From Pseudomonas sp. MWU13-2105 (GTDB lineage Bacteria; Pseudomonadota; Gammaproteobacteria; Pseudomonadales; Pseudomonadaceae), in the NCBI RefSeq assembly GCF_023242315.1, contig NZ_JALLIY010000022.1, positions 1 through 64,000 on the forward strand: a DNA stretch of 64,000 nt, written 5' to 3'. The notes beneath the pieces were generated by a model. That model saw only the letters and a list, made by a program, of their open reading frames with translations. It searched no databases and had not been told where the DNA came from. This document shows positions 26,201 through 32,980 of the stretch, piece by piece; the first letter of the stretch is position 1; every line of letters begins with the position of its first letter. A program made the translations under genes and the position numbers.

Positions 26201-26583
26201 CGGCCAATGCTTTCAGCGATGAGCGCAACCTGGCCAGCGCCTGCAATGACTATCTGGCCAAACCGGTGCGTACCCCGGAGTTACTGGAGCGGATTCAGAG
26301 ACAACTTGACCTGCATTGGGTGCGGCGTGAAAAGCCGGCGCCGGCAGCACTCCCCGAACCCTGGGTCTTGCCCTCACACCCTGACCTTGTCGCCCTCGGA
26401 GAACTCAGCGCCATCGGCTATGTCCGTGGCCTGCAGGAAAAGCTCGACAGCATCCAGGCCGAGGCACCCGACACGGCGGCGTTTATCGGGTCGATCCGCA
26501 AGCTGCTGAAGAACTTTCGCCTGGACGAAATCAACCGCACCCTCAAGGAGGCAGAAGATGAATGCACTGACCACAGTCGCTGA
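23206..26583 (+). CDS. Transporter-fused hybrid sensor kinase (NCS1 permease, Cys-rich linker, HK, receiver)
   Basis: A 1,125-residue fusion. Residues 1-485 form an NCS1-type nucleobase/hydantoin:cation symporter with about twelve helices. Residues 504-541 hold eight cysteines (CGLC, CSLCC, CGDRC), probably a zinc ribbon. Two further membrane helices (570-630) and a coiled coil lead to a histidine kinase with YITGLSHELRTPLNSIL (His686) and ATP boxes to about 900. A receiver domain with LVVDD and Asp970 (LILMDLSMPTMDGW) follows, then a helical tail that may be an Hpt remnant. The GTG start at 23206 has CAGGAG nine bases upstream. It overlaps the LuxR-type regulator gene by 26 bases and diverges from urtA. 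It probably senses a urea- or amide-like solute, as CbrA and related transporter kinases do. Confidence 0.9.
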   Translation: MLPPGTQRIAKIRRDYNSWVADETMEDYALRYTPKSFRKWSELRIANTALGAVSFLALEAIGGVLALSYGFTNTFWAILAVSLVIFFTGLPISYYAARYGVDMDLLTRGAGFGYIGSTITSLIYASFTFLFFALEAAIMALALELYFHIPLAFAYVICSVLVIPLVAYGVTLISRLQLWTQPLWLVLLVLPYLFVLVKNPQAFSDWTSFLGRSTSGGDFNLLEFCAACTVALSLVTQIGEQVDYLRFLPEKTAANRKRWWAALLCAGPGWIIPGALKMAGGAFLAFLALQHEIPMERAAEPTQMYLVAFSYVFSSPEWVLGAMVLFVFVSQMKINLTNAYAGSLAWSNFFARVTHSHPGRVVWLVFNVAIALMLMELGVFDVIDQVLGLYANIATAWIGCVVADLVINKPLGLSPKHIEFKRAHLYDINPVGVGSMLIASLLSILAHFGLFGALAQAAPPFVALGTALIMVPLLAWATGSRYYIARSSDPLLLRPVEPSTQITCGLCSNPFESADMAFCPAYSTPICSLCCSLDARCGDRCKPQGRLSAQFESLLRWLLPSTLVPRLHTRLMHYLGLLLVLILMLSGALALIYGQASQGLPHSATLYQAFFKAFLTLSMLAAILAWWIVLTRESRHVAQEESTRQTQLLMQEIAAHRLTDQALQDAKEASEAANAAKSRYITGLSHELRTPLNSILGFTQNLQRDAAMPEQHQDALATILRSGSHLLSLIDGLLDVAKIEAGKLRLELTEIPFPELIHDLELMFTPQAQEKGLRFRLELIGKMPAVVRGDEKRVRQILINLLGNAVNFTDSGEVCLRVSYMRETATFEIIDTGIGIDPEHIERIFQPFERGDLMRQDKGVGLGLTITRMLTSLMGGELQVKSQQDKGTCFQVRLFLSQVRAPQAVVHVEHDIIGYQGPRRRVLVVDDHVDHRKVLNGMLTPLGFEVVQASNGQEAIRQVALLGPDLILMDLSMPTMDGWETSRLIRRNALSTVPIIVISANAFSDERNLASACNDYLAKPVRTPELLERIQRQLDLHWVRREKPAPAALPEPWVLPSHPDLVALGELSAIGYVRGLQEKLDSIQAEAPDTAAFIGSIRKLLKNFRLDEINRTLKEAEDECTDHSR

Positions 26584-27244
26584 ACCCGGTGTCGTGCTGA
26601 TTGTGGATGACACCCCGGACAATCTTGCCCTGCTCTCCGACGCGCTTAACGATGCCGGTTATATGGTGCTGGTGGCGCTGGATGGGTTGAGTGCGTTGAA
26701 CCGGATCGAGCGCCGGCGCCCGGACCTGATTCTGCTGGATGCGATGATGCCGGGGTTGGATGGGTTTGAGACCTGTCGGCGGATCAAGGCACAACCGGAG
26801 AGTGCTGATATTCCGGTGCTGTTCATGACGGCGCTGACGGAGAGTCGGCATGTGGTTCAGGGGTTTGAGGTGGGTGGTAGCGATTACGTGACCAAGCCGA
26901 TTCAGATCGATGAGGTGCTGGCTCGGGTGGCGGCGCATCTGCGGACTTCACGTATTTTGCATTCGGCGCGTGCGGCGTCGCAGCCAGTGGCGGCCTTGAG
27001 TTTGAATGATGAACCGGCCAGCCAGGTGCTATCGGCGCGCTTTCAACTGACGGGCCGTGAGGTGGAAGTGTTGCGCTGGGTAGCCTGTGGAAAAACCAAT
27101 CGCGACATCGGCACCATCCTCGATTTGAGCCCGCGTACGGTGAACAAGCATCTGGAGCATGTGTATATCAAGCTGGGGGTGGAGACGAGGACGGCGGCGA
27201 CGTCGGTGGTGCTTTCGGCAATGACTGAGCATCGGCGGATGTAG
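26558..27244 (+). CDS. LuxR-family response regulator
   Basis: A 228-residue two-domain regulator. The receiver has LIVDDTPDN and phospho-acceptor Asp61 in LILLDAMMPGLDGF, with Lys in YVTKPI. The C-terminal LuxR HTH reads LTGREVEVLRWVACGKTNRD. It starts inside the end of the kinase gene, so it is that kinase's cognate output. The likely targets are the urtA and fmdA promoters, both of which carry TACGTCANNTGACGTA-type palindromes. Confidence 0.9.
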   Translation: MNALTTVAEPGVVLIVDDTPDNLALLSDALNDAGYMVLVALDGLSALNRIERRRPDLILLDAMMPGLDGFETCRRIKAQPESADIPVLFMTALTESRHVVQGFEVGGSDYVTKPIQIDEVLARVAAHLRTSRILHSARAASQPVAALSLNDEPASQVLSARFQLTGREVEVLRWVACGKTNRDIGTILDLSPRTVNKHLEHVYIKLGVETRTAATSVVLSAMTEHRRM

Positions 27245-27250
27245 CGGCTT

Positions 27251-27282
27251 CGATCATTTTCGTGACGTCACGGAAATGATCG
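27251..27282. other. 32-bp near-perfect palindrome after the response regulator
   Basis: The arms CGATCATTTTCGTGAC and GTCACGGAAATGATCG meet without a loop and have a single T-G mismatch. It begins six bases after the regulator stop codon. The centre is GTGACGTCAC. There is no T-run, so it is either an mRNA 3' stabiliser/terminator or a protein-binding site. Confidence 0.6.
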
Positions 27283-27350
27283 ACAGCATCCAGTCCAGTG
27301 ACTTCACATGTGGCTATGGCGCGCTGAATGGCGATGAGAAAATTCATTTT

Positions 27351-27688
27351 CAGTGATCTTGCGGCGCCAGCAAGACAACTCGCTTTCCTTTGAATGAAGT
27401 TTCCTAGAAAATCCTGAGCGCTTGTGCCTGCCAATTTCGGTGGCTAGTCTTCAGTCGTCACTGCACATCAGTGATCGGGTTTAGTAGCCCGCCGTTTGAC
27501 TAGGCGCAAAGTGCCCCCTTCAGCAAGGCGATGTCTTTCGACCTGCGCTTTATGGTGGCCGTGCGCAGGGCGCCTTCGGGTGCGCCGGGCCTAGTCACCG
27601 GTCTACTAACCTGCGTTCGGCCGCCACCCTTGAATCGTTTAGTAGCGATAGTAGCGGCTCCGTACTGACCGACTAGGAGTCACGCAGC
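27351..27688 (+). promoter_or_regulatory. Structured 5' leader of DUF6124 gene, copy 1
   Basis: This 338-base leader is a diverged duplicate of 30009-30346. The 5' third contains a CTAGTCT hexamer-like -10 (27444-27450) that could be a sigma-S type promoter. From about 27460 the RNA is highly structured: hairpin GGCGC-AAA-GTGCC, a TTCG-capped hairpin at about 27569-27586, and long-range pairs. TGACTAGGC (27497-27505) matches GCCTAGTCA (27589-27597), and TTAGTAG (27481-27487) matches CTACTAA (27603-27609). The same middle strand can instead pair with TTAGTAG (27639-27645) and with GACTAGG (27671-27677), which overlaps the AGGAG ribosome site. Copy 2 preserves every pairing with changed bases. 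Confidence 0.7.
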
Positions 27689-28036
27689 ATGTTCAAAATC
27701 ACTCCCAACCCACCGGGAACATCCGGTATCGATAGCATCGACCCACAAGCCGCTGATCGCGCTTTGGCGTACTACATACTGCCTCAAGGCGGCGGTCCAA
27801 AACGCCCCGATGTCACAGGAACACAGAACCAAGCCCCTGCCCCGCAAAGCCGAGAAGACGCCCTCGTCAACGCCAGCTCAATCCTCGACTCCGCTGCCGC
27901 CACCGCCTATGAGAATGCGGACAACCTCACGGGCGCCAGTCGCAAAGTGGCAATGGGTGTGGTGCATCTGATCGAGTTAGCTCAACGGCAGCTGGATTCA
28001 GTGATTGAAGAGCAGCCCGCAGGGGTAACAAGCTGA
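27689..28036 (+). CDS. DUF6124/DUF3077-type small protein, copy 1
   Basis: A 115-residue soluble protein of a family that I know only from Pseudomonas and whose function is unknown. It starts MFKITPNPPGTSGIDSIDPQ; the C-terminal half is helical, with SREDALVNASSILDSAAATA and KVAMGVVHLIELAQRQLDSV. An AGGAG site lies nine bases before the ATG. It is a close paralogue of the gene at 30347, and the whole leader-plus-gene unit is duplicated on either side of the LRR gene. Expression is probably set by the structured leader. Confidence 0.85.
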   Translation: MFKITPNPPGTSGIDSIDPQAADRALAYYILPQGGGPKRPDVTGTQNQAPAPQSREDALVNASSILDSAAATAYENADNLTGASRKVAMGVVHLIELAQRQLDSVIEEQPAGVTS

Positions 28037-28080
28037 CGGAAAGCAGCGCGACATACAGGGGGAGCTTGCTCCTAATGCCT

Positions 28081-28106
28081 GTCAGTTAAGAGCGATCTTA
28101 ACTGAC
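28081..28106. other. Perfect 11-bp hairpin after DUF6124 copy 1
   Basis: GTCAGTTAAGA, loop GCGA and TCTTAACTGAC form an uninterrupted stem with a GNRA-type tetraloop. There is no proper T-run behind it, so it may stabilise the 3' end rather than terminate. Confidence 0.6.
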
Positions 28107-28113
28107 TGAAATT

Positions 28114-28246
28114 TGTGGCGAGCGGGCTTGCCCGCGCTCGGCTGCGAAGCAGTCGCAAAATCGGCATACTCGGTCTCCCTGATAGGCTACGTTCGCTGGT
28201 TTCGGGGCCGCTTCGCGCCCCAGCGTGGGCAAGCCCACTCGCCACA
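28114..28246. repeat. REPIN between DUF6124 copy 1 and the LRR gene
   Basis: TGTGGCGAGCGGGCTTGCCC and GGGCAAGCCCACTCGCCACA face each other. It falsely extends the LRR reading frame upstream. Confidence 0.85.
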
Positions 28247-28312
28247 AGACCGCGCTCCGCTTCAAGCTTCCCTGAGCGACTGGCATTGAAGCTTGCTCCC
28301 CTTTTTTCACGC

Positions 28313-29869
28313 ATGCCTCTGGACACCTGGCTGACTTCACTGGCTAATACTTCCATCAATCCTTTCGGCTCACTCACCTCGGACTCGTCAATTGTGCTGA
28401 ACCGCAACGCCCTGATGGCCCAACTCTCTGCCGCACCCGATGACATTGCCGCGCGCGCTTCGCTTTATCGCGATTTGCTCGACAGTGGAGAGGCTTCACT
28501 GGATGGATTACGAGTCGCTGCCGGCCTGTGCGATCCGGCCGCTATCGCCGCAGTTGCGCAGTTGAACGCCACCGCGCATAGCAATCGCCCCAAGGCATTG
28601 TTGTCGCAGCTTCGTGGACTGCCCGTAGACCATATCGTGTTGGAGAATGCCGAGCCTGACTGGCTTGATGCCCTGGCTGGGCTGCCACTGCGTACCCTGG
28701 TACTCAACAGCCCGAATTTCAGCTGCGATCAGACTGTGTGGCAACGTTTGCCAGCCACAGCCCTCGAAACATTGGAAATCACCGGTTTTTCGCGCGATGA
28801 CAACGCCACCAGCCTCCCGTCACTCGAACGGTTGCGCCGGCTGAAGTTGGAAACCTACGGCGAGGACTTCGACGACCGTTTCCTCCAGCAACTCGGCAGT
28901 GGCGCGCTGCAGGAGCTGTCGTTGAACCGTTGTGATGAGGTCACCGACGACGGCCTGCTCGGGCTGTCACGACTCAAGTTGCGCTCACTCACATTCGAAC
29001 GCGCAGGGGAACTCACCTCACATGGAATGCAGCACTTGGGGCATCATCCACTCGAACAGCTATCGCTCGGCTGGAATGGCGCAATCCTGAAGGAGCCTTC
29101 CTGGCTCCACAGCCTGACCGCATTGCGCTCGCTGAGCCTCGATTACTGTTACGCAACCGACGCCATGCTTCACGCCATCCGAGACCTGCCGATCGAACGG
29201 CTTTCGCTGCAATCTTCGTATATCTGCGAGGACGACATCGCGGAGCTGGAAGGCATGCCACTCGCCGATCTGGATCTCAAATCTTCACAGCAAATGATCG
29301 AGAGGCTCGATGTGCTGCACGCGTTTCCACTGAAACGCCTGGGGCTCTCCGATGTGCAAGGTATCGACGCGCATACGTTGTCCGACCTGCGCGGTTTGGA
29401 CCTGGAATCGCTGGACCTTTCATTGAACGACATCACCGGGAAAGAGCTGAAACAACTGGCCGGTCTGCCGCTGAAGAGGCTTAATCTCAGTTTTTGTCGC
29501 GGCATCGACGGCAAGGCTTTGCGAATGCTCGTCGAATTGGGATTGCCGTTGGAGCAACTTGAGATAAGCGGTCTGGATCTACGCGATGCCGACCTGGCTT
29601 GCTTGCGCGATCTACCGCTGCAACGACTCGGTTTATATGAAAGTCCTTGGCTCACCGACGCCGGAGTGGCCCACCTGGCGCATTTGCCACTGCGAGATCT
29701 GACACTCGCGGCGGGTCCGGGAGAATCGCAGCTCACTTCAGCCGTGGTGTCCGTGTTGGAGCAGTTGCCGCTACAAAAACTGTGGTTGCCGAACTGCTCA
29801 GGGATCAGCGCAGAAGGATGGGACCGCTTGGCCAGATTGCCGGCCCACGTGACTGGGCCCGGTATTTGA
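28313..29869 (+). CDS. Leucine-rich-repeat protein
   Basis: A 518-residue protein. After a short N-terminal region with LMAQLSAAPDDIAARASLYR, which resembles the repeat-companion domain TIGR02996, come about a dozen leucine-rich repeats of 22-26 residues, for example LKRLNLSFCRGIDGKALRML. I see no signal peptide or membrane segment. LRR proteins bind other proteins, and in pseudomonads some are secreted effectors, but no enzymatic domain is visible. The ATG at 28313 is the first after the REPIN, although no good ribosome site precedes it; a start a few codons later is possible. It is framed by the two DUF6124 units and looks like part of an acquired block. Confidence 0.75.
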   Translation: MPLDTWLTSLANTSINPFGSLTSDSSIVLNRNALMAQLSAAPDDIAARASLYRDLLDSGEASLDGLRVAAGLCDPAAIAAVAQLNATAHSNRPKALLSQLRGLPVDHIVLENAEPDWLDALAGLPLRTLVLNSPNFSCDQTVWQRLPATALETLEITGFSRDDNATSLPSLERLRRLKLETYGEDFDDRFLQQLGSGALQELSLNRCDEVTDDGLLGLSRLKLRSLTFERAGELTSHGMQHLGHHPLEQLSLGWNGAILKEPSWLHSLTALRSLSLDYCYATDAMLHAIRDLPIERLSLQSSYICEDDIAELEGMPLADLDLKSSQQMIERLDVLHAFPLKRLGLSDVQGIDAHTLSDLRGLDLESLDLSLNDITGKELKQLAGLPLKRLNLSFCRGIDGKALRMLVELGLPLEQLEISGLDLRDADLACLRDLPLQRLGLYESPWLTDAGVAHLAHLPLRDLTLAAGPGESQLTSAVVSVLEQLPLQKLWLPNCSGISAEGWDRLARLPAHVTGPGI

Positions 29870-30008
29870 CAGGTCGTGGAAATCCACATAACCACTGAGT
29901 CGTATCAGTCCTAAGCACCTGGAAAATCGAGGGCCCAGCAGGAGAGTTCGCGCTCCCGGCCAACTGCCCTTTCAGCGTTTTAACACCGTCAAATCAGCTG
30001 CGTTTTTT

Positions 30009-30346
30009 CAGTGATCTTGCAGTGCCTGCAAGACAACTCGCTTTCCTTTGAATGAAGTTTCCTAGAAAATCCTGAGCGCTTGCGCCTGCTAATTTCGATG
30101 ACTAGTCTTCAGTCCGTCACTGCATATCAGTGATCGGGTTTGGTAGCCCGGTATAGATTGGCGCACAGCGCCCCCTTGGAATGAGGCGTTTTTTATTGCC
30201 TGCATTTTATGGTGGCTGTGCGCAGGGCACCTTCGGGCGCGCCGGTTTCTCCAATCTTCCGGTCTACCAACCTGTGTACAGCCGCCACCCCAATCGTTTG
30301 GTAGCGATACTGGTGACGGCTCCATCCGTGAGATTGGAGATTTGCC
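30009..30346 (+). promoter_or_regulatory. Structured 5' leader of DUF6124 gene, copy 2
   Basis: Same length and layout as copy 1. AGATTGG (30155-30161) pairs with CCAATCT (30251-30257), and that strand can alternatively pair with AGATTGG at 30331-30337, which covers the GG of the GGAG ribosome site. TTGGTAG (30140-30146) pairs with CTACCAA (30264-30270), which can alternatively pair with TTGGTAG at 30298-30304. GGTGGCTGT (30211-30219) can pair with ACAGCCGCCACC (30278-30289) as a pseudoknot. Hairpin GGCGC-ACA-GCGCC and the TTCG-capped hairpin are kept. Four of seven bases of the ribosome-site strand differ from copy 1, and all are compensated in the partner strands. A CTAGTCT box is at 30102-30108. 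Confidence 0.7.
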
Positions 30347-30694
30347 ATGTACAAAGTCACACCCAACCCACCGGGAACCTCCGGAATCGAAAGCATTGAC
30401 CCCCAAGCCGCTGATCGCGCCTTGGCGTACTACATATTGCCTCAGGGCGGCGGTCCAAAACGCCCTGGTATCGCAGGAATACAAGGCAAGCCCCCGGCGC
30501 CACAAAGCCGAGAAGAAGCCCTCGTCAACGCGAGCTCAATACTGGACTCCGCTGCCGCCACTGCTTATGAAAATGCAGACAACCTAAGCGGTGCGAATCG
30601 CAAAGTGGCGATGGGTGTCGTGCATCTGATCGAGTTGGCTCAACGACAAGTTGATTCCGTGATTGAGGACCAGTCCGCTGGGGTAACAAACTGA
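30347..30694 (+). CDS. DUF6124/DUF3077-type small protein, copy 2
   Basis: A 115-residue paralogue of the protein at 27689, with nearly the same start (MYKVTPNPPGTSGIESIDPQ) and the same helical second half ending IEDQSAGVTN. A GGAG site sits seven bases before the ATG. Function is unknown. The two proteins differ at few positions while their leaders have changed in a compensated way, so both copies are probably kept functional. A strong terminator follows. Confidence 0.85.
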   Translation: MYKVTPNPPGTSGIESIDPQAADRALAYYILPQGGGPKRPGIAGIQGKPPAPQSREEALVNASSILDSAAATAYENADNLSGANRKVAMGVVHLIELAQRQVDSVIEDQSAGVTN

Positions 30695-30720
30695 CGGGTA
30701 CAAGCCCAGTGCGATTTAGA

Positions 30721-30742
30721 GGGGAGCAGTGCTCCCCTTTTT
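30721..30742 (+). terminator. Rho-independent terminator of DUF6124 copy 2
   Basis: GGGGAGC, loop AGT, GCTCCCC, then TTTTT. Confidence 0.9.
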
Positions 30743-30907
30743 GCTGACGACTACAAAGCTCTCCCCATCAGGTGCTCGTAAGATTTTTCGTCGAGCTAAC
30801 AGGATATTTCTCCTTCTCTGGACAGCCATTTCTAAGACTTCGTTTTTTATGTGAGACTCTCCTGCAAATTCACAGGATTTGACTTACATAGTGGCGCATG
30901 ATGCGAA

Positions 30908-32050
30908 ATGAATGAGCTCTCCCGACTGCAAAGCCCCGCCGCCGTCCAAGCCGCCTTTGACGAGTTCTCAACCCTGGGACGCTCTGCCTTTCTGAAGCGG
31001 TATGGCTTCGGAAAATCGAGGTACTTCCTGGCGCGCAACCCACGAAATGGCGAACAGTGCGATATCAAAGCCGTTGTGGCGGTTGCCTACGGCGTGCAAT
31101 TCCCATCTGACGGCCCACTGAGCGCGACAGCGCTTGTGGAAAACGAAGCGACCGTCGCGGCCAAATTGCAGTCGCTCGGGTTCGATGTGATCCGAATCGG
31201 AGAGGACTGGTCGCAGGACGAAGTCGATGCGACCGTAGCCGATTACTTTGAAATGCTGCGGCTTGAAGCTGAACAGCGCCCCTACAACAAAACCGAACAC
31301 AACAGCGCATTACGCGCCCGACTCAACGGACGAAGCAAAGGTTCGGTGGAACTCAAGCATTCGAACATCAGCGCCATTTTGGCTGGCCTGGAATTGCCAT
31401 TTATTCAGGGCTACAAGCCACGAGGTAACAGCCAGCTTTTACTGCGCCAAGCGGTTCAGGCCTATGTCACAGATAACCGCAGCGTCATGCATAAAGTTGT
31501 CGATGCACTGGAGGAAGTAAAAGCGCCCGGGGAAAAGACCTACACCAGCACCGTGCTGGTGGATGCGCCCAAGAAGGAAGCTTTACTTCAGGTATCCGAA
31601 GCCACATCGCGCATCCGCATACCCCGTAAGCTCAATTTCGCGGCACGTGACGAAGCCAACCGGCAACTGGGCCGCAGCGGAGAAGAATGGGTCATCGGCT
31701 ACGAGCACCAGCGGTTGCAGGAGGCTGGCTACCCGGATCTGATTCAGCAACTGGAATGGATATCGGACACCCGAGGCGACGGTGCCGGGTTCGATATTTT
31801 GTCGTTCGATACACCGGTGGACCATCGGTACATCGAAGTCAAAACCACCAACAATGGAATAGCGGCGCCCTTCATCATCAGCCACAACGAGCTGCAGTTC
31901 TCAAAAGAGATGGATCAACAGTTCTTTCTCTACCGAGTGTTTGAACTGCGCAACGCGCCCAAGCTCTTCATTCTGCGCGGCGATCTGTCGGATCATCTGT
32001 ACCTGAAGCCTTTGGATTTCAGAGCGAGCTTTCGAAACTACGTTGGCTGA
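30908..32050 (+). CDS. DUF3883 nuclease-like protein with ScoMcrA-type N terminus, candidate defence gene
   Basis: A 380-residue protein. The N terminus (about residues 8-90, with FLKRYGFGKSRYFLARNPRN and CDIKAVVAVAYG) resembles the head domain of ScoMcrA-type modification-dependent restriction enzymes. A helical middle part follows (about 105-180). The C terminus is a DUF3883/NOV domain with a PD-(D/E)XK-like core: GAGFDILSFD and RYIEVKTTNNG, giving Asp, Glu and Lys at about residues 295-311. I infer a single-gene nuclease of the restriction type acting on invading DNA. Its composition is less GC-rich than the core genes, and it lies next to a toxin-antitoxin pair and duplicated accessory units. 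The exact target is not readable. Confidence 0.72.
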   Translation: MNELSRLQSPAAVQAAFDEFSTLGRSAFLKRYGFGKSRYFLARNPRNGEQCDIKAVVAVAYGVQFPSDGPLSATALVENEATVAAKLQSLGFDVIRIGEDWSQDEVDATVADYFEMLRLEAEQRPYNKTEHNSALRARLNGRSKGSVELKHSNISAILAGLELPFIQGYKPRGNSQLLLRQAVQAYVTDNRSVMHKVVDALEEVKAPGEKTYTSTVLVDAPKKEALLQVSEATSRIRIPRKLNFAARDEANRQLGRSGEEWVIGYEHQRLQEAGYPDLIQQLEWISDTRGDGAGFDILSFDTPVDHRYIEVKTTNNGIAAPFIISHNELQFSKEMDQQFFLYRVFELRNAPKLFILRGDLSDHLYLKPLDFRASFRNYVG

Positions 32051-32227
32051 ATTTCCAGCCGACCAATCACACGGAGTCAGTTTGGCTGTGACTTCCATGG
32101 TGACTTCCATGGTCGCCCATCAGACCCCGACTAATCGGGACCGATGGGCGACCTGCTTAAAAAGCTCGAGTCATCAGTGACTCTCTCACGGAGGCCTTGG
32201 CATGGATAATCGGACAGAACGGAAAAA

Positions 32228-32494
32228 ATGGCAGCCATGAAACGCCCTCGCCTGCTGGCCGTGCAAGCACACCCAGGTTTCACACTGAAGCTGACCTTCA
32301 TGGACGGACAGGTTTTCAACCTGGATATGAACGACGATATCAAGCACTACCCAGGCTTGAAGCCATCGAGCGATGCTGATGCGTTCGCCTGCGCGGCCAT
32401 TAGCGACGGTGGCTGGACCGTTGAATCGGCGGACCTGGATATTCAGGTCGGCGCTGACACGCTGTACCTCTTTACAGGATTACCTGAAGGCTGA
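32228..32494 (+). CDS. DUF2442 domain protein
   Basis: An 88-residue protein with the DUF2442 layout: VQAHPGFTLKLTFMDGQVFN near the start and an acidic C terminus (SADLDIQVGADTLYLF). DUF2442 proteins often sit beside DUF4160 or toxin-antitoxin genes, and their role is unclear. Here it follows the DUF3883 gene by about 180 bases and converges with vapBC. The ATG at 32228 has a weak GGA site; an in-frame ATG three codons later is possible. Confidence 0.75.
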   Translation: MAAMKRPRLLAVQAHPGFTLKLTFMDGQVFNLDMNDDIKHYPGLKPSSDADAFACAAISDGGWTVESADLDIQVGADTLYLFTGLPEG

Positions 32495-32581
32495 GACCAA
32501 AGACTTCACCGAAGTATTGGACAGTGAGTTCAAGGGACCACTGTCGGCGACTTCATCCACAGGTAAATCATGACGTTTTTC

Positions 32582-32980
32582 CTACATCCAGTCTTCCACG
32601 CGCAGACCTGGTACCCGGTCAAACTCACGAAGGTTGTTTGTGACCAGAATCAGGCCCTGTGAACGGGCGTGTCCGGCAATCATCTGGTCGTAGGGACCAA
32701 TAGGCTTGCCAGCTCTGGCCAACTCGGCACGAAGCTGGCCCGTATGCGCGGCCGCGCCCTGATCGTATTTCAAGACATCCAAGCGCGCCGCAAAGCCCTC
32801 TACCTCCGCCAAATTCCGCTCTGGATTCAGCGATTTTTCCGCGCCGTAGATCAGCTCCATCAATGTCACGGTGCTGATGGACAGCTGCCCACTGTGCGCT
32901 TTGAATACCTCGCGCACATGCTGGGGTTTGTTCTTTATGGTGAAAATGCAGATGTTGGTGTCGAGCATGAACTTGAGCAT
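32582..32980 (-). CDS. vapC: VapC-type PIN-domain toxin
   Basis: A 132-residue PIN-domain endoribonuclease of type II toxin-antitoxin systems. The acidic metal ligands are visible: Asp7 in FMLDTNICIF, Glu near 42 in TLMELIYGAEKS, Asp near 99 in GPYDQMIAGHA, and the late TNNLREFDRV motif. VapC toxins usually cut tRNA. The ATG at 32980 overlaps the vapB stop by one base (TGATG). Confidence 0.92.
   Translation of the reverse strand: MLKFMLDTNICIFTIKNKPQHVREVFKAHSGQLSISTVTLMELIYGAEKSLNPERNLAEVEGFAARLDVLKYDQGAAAHTGQLRAELARAGKPIGPYDQMIAGHARSQGLILVTNNLREFDRVPGLRVEDWM

Noticed and set aside
27470-27650. Integron attC site, because GTTTAGTAG and CTACTAAC are complementary and distant
   Set aside because: The arms do not fit the attC core rule GTTRRRY/RYYYAAC, no integrase is present, and the alternative pairing with the ribosome site fits an RNA switch better.
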